From an uncultured Eubacteriales bacterium (GTDB taxonomy: Bacteria; Bacillota; Clostridia; Oscillospirales; CAG-272), in contig CAKRMZ010000033.1 of assembly GCA_934365155.1 (NCBI GenBank), positions 1 through 17,861 on the forward strand: a DNA stretch of 17,861 nucleotides. Reading direction: 5' to 3'. Below, one piece after another: positions 14,537 to 17,861 of the stretch; position 1 is the first letter of the stretch; every line of letters starts with the position of its first letter. Both the position numbers and the translations under genes were made by a program. Under the pieces are notes generated by a model. That model saw only the letters and a program-made list of their open reading frames with translations. It did no database searches and was not told the DNA's origin.

Positions 14537-15046
14537 TTAAAAATCCTCCTGATAAACCGTAATAGTGGTTTGACTCCCAAATGTTTTTTGCAACAGCAAC
14601 TCGATATTCGAACGATCAATTGCGTGCAGAACCGGTTTTACACGCACAATAATCGCCGTTATTTTAACGCTTTGCAAATCCTCATCATTCAATTCGACCG
14701 CAACAGAAATCCTTTCCTTTTCATAACGCATCTGCTCACTGATAAACTCCGCAATCGTATCCTCCATATTTTTTTTGCTTTGTTCCAAAATCCGATCCGA
14801 GGACGAGAAAGAATCGGATAAATCGGCAGTCGGCCACGCAACCGACTGACTGACAAGTTGATTTTTAAGCTGCCGAAGCCCCGAGCGCAACGGTGCAAGC
14901 AACGCAAGTAATATACAAAGCGCCGTTAAGAACTGCGTCGGCTTCTTTAACTTTCTCCCGTTTCCGTCCGGTGCAAGCAATAGCACAATTCCGCAAACAA
15001 AAGAAATCAGAAATATCGAAAAAACATATTGTCTTATCTGCTCCAT
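14537..15046 (-). CDS. spoIIIAF: Stage III sporulation protein AF
   Basis: This is a two-helix membrane subunit of the SpoIIIA complex with an intermembrane ring-building-like C-terminal domain. I place the start at the ATG at 15044-15046 (169 residues) because GAGGAG lies 9 bases before it, just past the spoIIIAE stop. A GTG ten codons upstream would sit inside spoIIIAE. Helices lie near 6-24 and 36-54, with the family-typical LKKPTQFLTALCILLALLAPL between and in the second. The soluble domain carries ISVAVELNDEDLQSVKI and ends in TITVYQEDF. The last codons carry the ribosome binding site of spoIIIAG, so translation is probably coupled. Confidence 0.93.
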   Translation of the reverse strand: MEQIRQYVFSIFLISFVCGIVLLLAPDGNGRKLKKPTQFLTALCILLALLAPLRSGLRQLKNQLVSQSVAWPTADLSDSFSSSDRILEQSKKNMEDTIAEFISEQMRYEKERISVAVELNDEDLQSVKITAIIVRVKPVLHAIDRSNIELLLQKTFGSQTTITVYQEDF

Positions 15047-15059
15047 TGCACCTTTCTCC

Positions 15060-16190
15060 TCACACACAGGCTGCACCGGATTGAATCAGCAATGCAAAAA
15101 CAAAAAGAAACACAGTGGCAGAAAAACATACAACAGCAACCGCAATATCCAATATTGCGCAGCACTCTCCGATCATTGCATTCTGCCTTTTGAGACCGAA
15201 CGCCGAGGCCATAAGCGATGCGGCCCAAAATATAACACGGTATATCAAAATCAAAAGAATCGGAGACAATAATAAAAATATTATAATAATAATTCCGATT
15301 GCTCCCACCGTGTTCTTAATAAGAGAAACAGATGCCATAACGGCTCGCGTTGCATCGCCGAGTGCACTGCCGACCAGCGGAATAAATCCCGCAGAAGCAA
15401 ATTTGATGCTTTTCGCCGCCAAAGAGTCGGCGCTTAAAGCAATTTTTTGCTGATATAGCATAATTGCGCCGCCTATTGTCGCAACAAATCCCATCAAAAG
15501 GTAAAGCGCATTTCGAATGGATTTTACAATTCCCGAAAAATCAAACAGTTCCGAGAAGCACATTACCAAAGAAAAGCCGAAGCAAACTACAAAAATCGGC
15601 AGAAGTATCTTTTCGGAAACCGTTTCAATGACCGTTAAAAGAATGGATGACGATGCCGAAATCGTTGCGGCAGTAATGGAATTCCCCTGTGATAGGTATA
15701 GTCCGATCTGCAATCCCATAGTTCCGGAAACAAAGCAGTGAAGCTGCTCCAAAAAAAGCTGAATGCTCTGATAAACTTCAAAACTGCAATGATAAAGCAA
15801 AACCGATACGGATGCCGTCAAAGCGAAATCGACCACCTTGCTGCACTCGTTATCCGTCTGGTGAATCGCACCGAAAACAGACGCTGATATTAAAATAGCA
15901 AACAACTCTGCAACCACGGGCCACGCCTTACCGATTCCCGCCCTGAAATATTTTGAAATTGCATTTCGGAATATTTCTCCGCTGCCGGAAGAAAGCAAGT
16001 CAGTCGCTTCGCTTGTAAAAAAATCCGAAGGTAAATCTTTGTATATATCCTCCGGAATATACGGAATCATGTTTTCCGCATCGATGCCGGATTGCGGGGT
16101 TTGCTGCGCGAAACAGTCAACCGAAAGAAAAACAGCAATCAAAATAACTGCCCATATCACTTTATTTTTAAAATGCAAAATCCGCATCAT
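15060..16190 (-). CDS. spoIIIAE: Stage III sporulation protein AE
   Basis: SpoIIIAE is the large polytopic protein of the SpoIIIA complex and is proposed to form its membrane export core. The 376-residue product has a likely signal peptide (basic MMRILHFKNK, hydrophobic 11-25, cleavage after CFA at 28). An extracytoplasmic stretch to about residue 90 follows, with the family's PEDIYKDLPSDFF region, and then about seven membrane helices. The conserved FIPLVGSALGDA segment supports the call. The start is at the first of two adjacent ATGs; AAAGGAAAG precedes both by 5-8 bases. It lies 16 bases after spoIIIAD and 13 bases before spoIIIAF. Confidence 0.95.
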   Translation of the reverse strand: MMRILHFKNKVIWAVILIAVFLSVDCFAQQTPQSGIDAENMIPYIPEDIYKDLPSDFFTSEATDLLSSGSGEIFRNAISKYFRAGIGKAWPVVAELFAILISASVFGAIHQTDNECSKVVDFALTASVSVLLYHCSFEVYQSIQLFLEQLHCFVSGTMGLQIGLYLSQGNSITAATISASSSILLTVIETVSEKILLPIFVVCFGFSLVMCFSELFDFSGIVKSIRNALYLLMGFVATIGGAIMLYQQKIALSADSLAAKSIKFASAGFIPLVGSALGDATRAVMASVSLIKNTVGAIGIIIIIFLLLSPILLILIYRVIFWAASLMASAFGLKRQNAMIGECCAILDIAVAVVCFSATVFLFVFALLIQSGAACV

Positions 16191-16206
16191 TTTTACTTTC
16201 CTTTGA

Positions 16207-16596
16207 TTAGTGAATCATTTCGGACACCAATTGAATCAAGTCTTTCAGCAGCGGCATAGAAAGCGCTAAGGTGGCAGCTTTTCCCAAAAACTCAATATGC
16301 GATGCCAACGAGCCTTCCCCGCAATCACGGCAAAGCTCCGCCGAAAACGATGTCAAAGTTGCGATACCGAGTGCTTTTAAAACAAATTTTAAATAGGGAT
16401 ATTCCGATGTATCTGCCGTCAGTGAAAAAACATATTGCAGCATCGGATATAAACAGGCGATTCCCGACAGCATTAAAACAATGCCTGCCGAAAGAGATAA
16501 AACCATTCCGTATTCTTTTTTTTGAGGCTTAATCAGCAAAATTAAAAACAAAATGCCGATGGTAAAGCCGCACAGTTTTACAATGCTGTATCCCAT
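16207..16596 (-). CDS. spoIIIAD: Stage III sporulation protein AD
   Basis: This small polytopic membrane subunit of the SpoIIIA apparatus has 129 residues, the usual size. Helices are visible near 8-23 and 31-55, with more hydrophobic stretches in the second half. LCGFTIGILFLILLIKPQKKEYGMVLSL and AELCRDCGEGSLASHIEFLGK are typical SpoIIIAD segments. The ATG follows the spoIIIAC stop by 9 bases; only a weak GAAGAA-like ribosome binding site precedes it, so translation may depend on ribosomes finishing spoIIIAC. Confidence 0.95.
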   Translation of the reverse strand: MGYSIVKLCGFTIGILFLILLIKPQKKEYGMVLSLSAGIVLMLSGIACLYPMLQYVFSLTADTSEYPYLKFVLKALGIATLTSFSAELCRDCGEGSLASHIEFLGKAATLALSMPLLKDLIQLVSEMIH

Positions 16597-16605
16597 TGTT
16601 ATTCT

Positions 16606-16800
16606 TCACAGACCAAAAGTCGTTTTTATGGCCGTAAACAGCTCTCCGATTTGCTTGACTAACATTAAAAGTACAATGACAATGCCCGCAAGAGACACTA
16701 ACATCGCCTGTTCTTCTCTTCCGGAGCGTTGTAAAATCTGGCAGGCCACCGCCACCAAAATCCCGACTCCGGCAATTTTCAAAATTAATGCAACGTCCAT
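16606..16800 (-). CDS. spoIIIAC: Stage III sporulation protein AC
   Basis: This 64-residue protein with two membrane helices (about 4-22 and 33-52) matches SpoIIIAC in size and in the sequence KIAGVGILVAVACQILQRSGREEQA, with the short basic loop between helices. It is a small inner-membrane subunit of the mother-cell SpoIIIA channel. GAGGAGG lies 5 bases before the ATG, and the gene begins 10 bases after spoIIIAB. Confidence 0.95.
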   Translation of the reverse strand: MDVALILKIAGVGILVAVACQILQRSGREEQAMLVSLAGIVIVLLMLVKQIGELFTAIKTTFGL

Positions 16801-16810
16801 TTTTTCCTCC

Positions 16811-17311
16811 TCAAATGATCAATATTATCAAGGCAAATCCGGCCGCAAGACTTAAGGAGACTTTTAGTTTTACGCGTTTGGAAAATTCCGATTTAATGAA
16901 TGTATCCTGCTTTGAAATATCATTTAAATAATATTCCAGACGTTCGCATTCATCATAGGCTATGGTTTTTAAAACGGAACCGAATTCGCGAATCAATGCC
17001 GATTCCTTTTGAGAAAAGCAAAACTCCTCTTTGCATTTGTCAAAAGCAGTGACAAAGAAATTGGAATACGGCAATCCCCTCTCCCCTTTTCTCAAAATTT
17101 CAAGAATACCCGTTTTTTCCAAGGTTTCATCGGCAAAGCTTTCATAAATTTCTTTCAGCGGCATTTGATAATATTTACATCTCTCATATACAAATTCAAA
17201 TAAACGTCGGAAGGCGGCCGATTGTTCCATCCTTTTTCGTTCCCGCCACACAATATACCCGCAGCAAAAAAGCGTCACGCAAAAAAGTATAATGCATCCT
17301 GTAATTTTCAA
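16811..17311 (-). CDS. spoIIIAB: Stage III sporulation protein AB
   Basis: SpoIIIAB is a 166-residue membrane protein related to the GspF/T2SF platform proteins of type II secretion and pili. It has an N-terminal helix (about 4-20), a cytoplasmic helical middle with YERCKYYQMPLKEIYESFA (42-60), and a C-terminal helix (about 148-166). The start appears to be TTG at 17309-17311, overlapping the spoIIIAA stop TGA by four bases (TTGA), with AAGGAG about 10 bases upstream. No ATG near the expected N-terminus would retain the first helix. The rare start and overlap suggest coupled translation with the ATPase. Confidence 0.92.
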   Translation of the reverse strand: MKITGCIILFCVTLFCCGYIVWRERKRMEQSAAFRRLFEFVYERCKYYQMPLKEIYESFADETLEKTGILEILRKGERGLPYSNFFVTAFDKCKEEFCFSQKESALIREFGSVLKTIAYDECERLEYYLNDISKQDTFIKSEFSKRVKLKVSLSLAAGFALIILII

Positions 17312-17861
17312 GCCAATCGCTCTCCTTGTGCATTAAAAAGAACCCGCTGTAACCGAGCTCCGCTTCGAAGCAAGCTCACATAATAGTCAAACACCGCATG
17401 CTCCCGCAGCTTTTGCATAAACGGCCTTCGCATCAATTCCGCAAAGCTTCCGGCATGCGCACTGGCAATTAAAGGAACGCCGCAATTCTGTACATTCAAT
17501 ATGGCATTCATATCCTCCGTCCCTCCGATTTCATCGCAAACAATAATCTGAGCCGACATCGTCCTGGCCGCAATCTCGATTCCCTGCGGCTTCGGATATG
17601 ACCGTAAAACATCGCAAAGACTATCCCGCATCTGCTCCGGATTATACAGTTCTCCTCTGCTGTCAACAATCACGACGCGCAATGCATTTTTGCCTCTTGC
17701 AAGCTGTGCGGCAAGATCACGCAAAGCCGTGGTTTTCCCGACACCCGGAGGCGAAAACAAAAGCATACCGTGCAGAGCTCCGTCCGTATTTCGAATATAT
17801 TGACACAAGTCATACGAGGCACCGATAATTGTATGATGAATGCGGATACAAAGGGCCGAAA
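17308..17861 (-). CDS. spoIIIAA: Stage III sporulation protein AA, ATPase (5' end beyond the window)
   Basis: SpoIIIAA is the P-loop ATPase thought to power the SpoIIIA-SpoIIQ channel. 183 residues are visible, and the frame is open to the window edge, so the N-terminal part is missing. The TTG at 17806-17808 is internal, because the residues before it (SALCIRIHHTIIGASYD) match the family. Walker A is SPPGVGKTT, Walker B is IIVCDEIGG, and ASAHAGSFAELMRRPF follows, all typical of SpoIIIAA and its secretion-ATPase relatives. The gene ends by overlapping spoIIIAB. The promoter, expected to be sigma-E-dependent, is outside the window. Confidence 0.95.
   Translation of the reverse strand, partial: SALCIRIHHTIIGASYDLCQYIRNTDGALHGMLLFSPPGVGKTTALRDLAAQLARGKNALRVVIVDSRGELYNPEQMRDSLCDVLRSYPKPQGIEIAARTMSAQIIVCDEIGGTEDMNAILNVQNCGVPLIASAHAGSFAELMRRPFMQKLREHAVFDYYVSLLRSGARLQRVLFNAQGERLA

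Noticed and set aside
14533..14619. 29-residue N-terminal extension of SpoIIIAG
   Set aside because: It lies inside spoIIIAF and has no good ribosome binding site. The ATG at 14532 follows AGGAGG and gives a normal SpoIIIAG N-terminus.
15047..15076. 10-residue extension of SpoIIIAF from a GTG
   Set aside because: The GTG is within the end of spoIIIAE, and the GAGGAG ahead of the ATG at 15046 decides the shorter start.
1..17861. Mobile elements, CRISPR arrays, tRNA or rRNA genes
   Set aside because: No transposase, integrase, regularly spaced repeats or structural RNA genes could be seen on either strand.

Overview
The window looks like a chromosomal segment of a low-to-mid GC, endospore-forming Bacillota, most likely a Clostridia (perhaps Oscillospiraceae-like). 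The evidence is a complete spoIIIAB-spoIIIAH run plus the 3' part of spoIIIAA, a tig-clpP-clpX order, SecA with a zinc tail, and a NusG_II/Gx-transporter pair. The class-level call is well supported. The family-level guess is only an inference. I see no phage, transposon, CRISPR, rRNA or tRNA, and no gap between genes exceeds about 205 bases.

Layout. (1) 1-1996, plus strand: the last codons of a probable trigger factor gene, then clpP and clpX, which form the ClpXP protease. This module ends in a strong hairpin terminator at 2026-2066. (2) 2164-6879, minus strand: secA followed by two multi-pass membrane proteins of unknown function. These two are related to each other, and the larger one is an internal duplication of the smaller one's fold. 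A separate hairpin at 2092-2121 ends this transcript. (3) 7083-12274, minus strand: a four-gene operon with a consensus sigma-A-type promoter and an overlapping palindromic operator. Its genes are a YtrA-type GntR repressor, an ABC ATPase, a large ABC permease with an extracytoplasmic C-terminal domain, and an LtaS-like membrane phosphoglycerol-transferase/sulfatase-fold enzyme. It reads as a self-regulated cell-envelope module and is the most interesting accessory-type locus here. (4) 12295-13247, plus strand: a divergently transcribed pair encoding a membrane-anchored NusG domain II protein and a Gx-type transporter (Hpre_diP_synt_I family). (5) 13305-17861, minus strand: the spoIIIA operon, converging on region 4 at a shared bidirectional terminator (13262-13300). 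It encodes the mother-cell half of the SpoIIIA-SpoIIQ channel needed for late forespore gene expression.

Several starts were moved to internal ATGs with good Shine-Dalgarno spacing: the ABC permease, spoIIIAF, spoIIIAG and spoIIIAH. spoIIIAB appears to start at a TTG that overlaps the spoIIIAA stop. No completely new system can be claimed. The best leads are the GntR/ABC/LtaS-like operon, the duplicated membrane-protein family behind secA, and the long cytoplasmic extension of SpoIIIAH.
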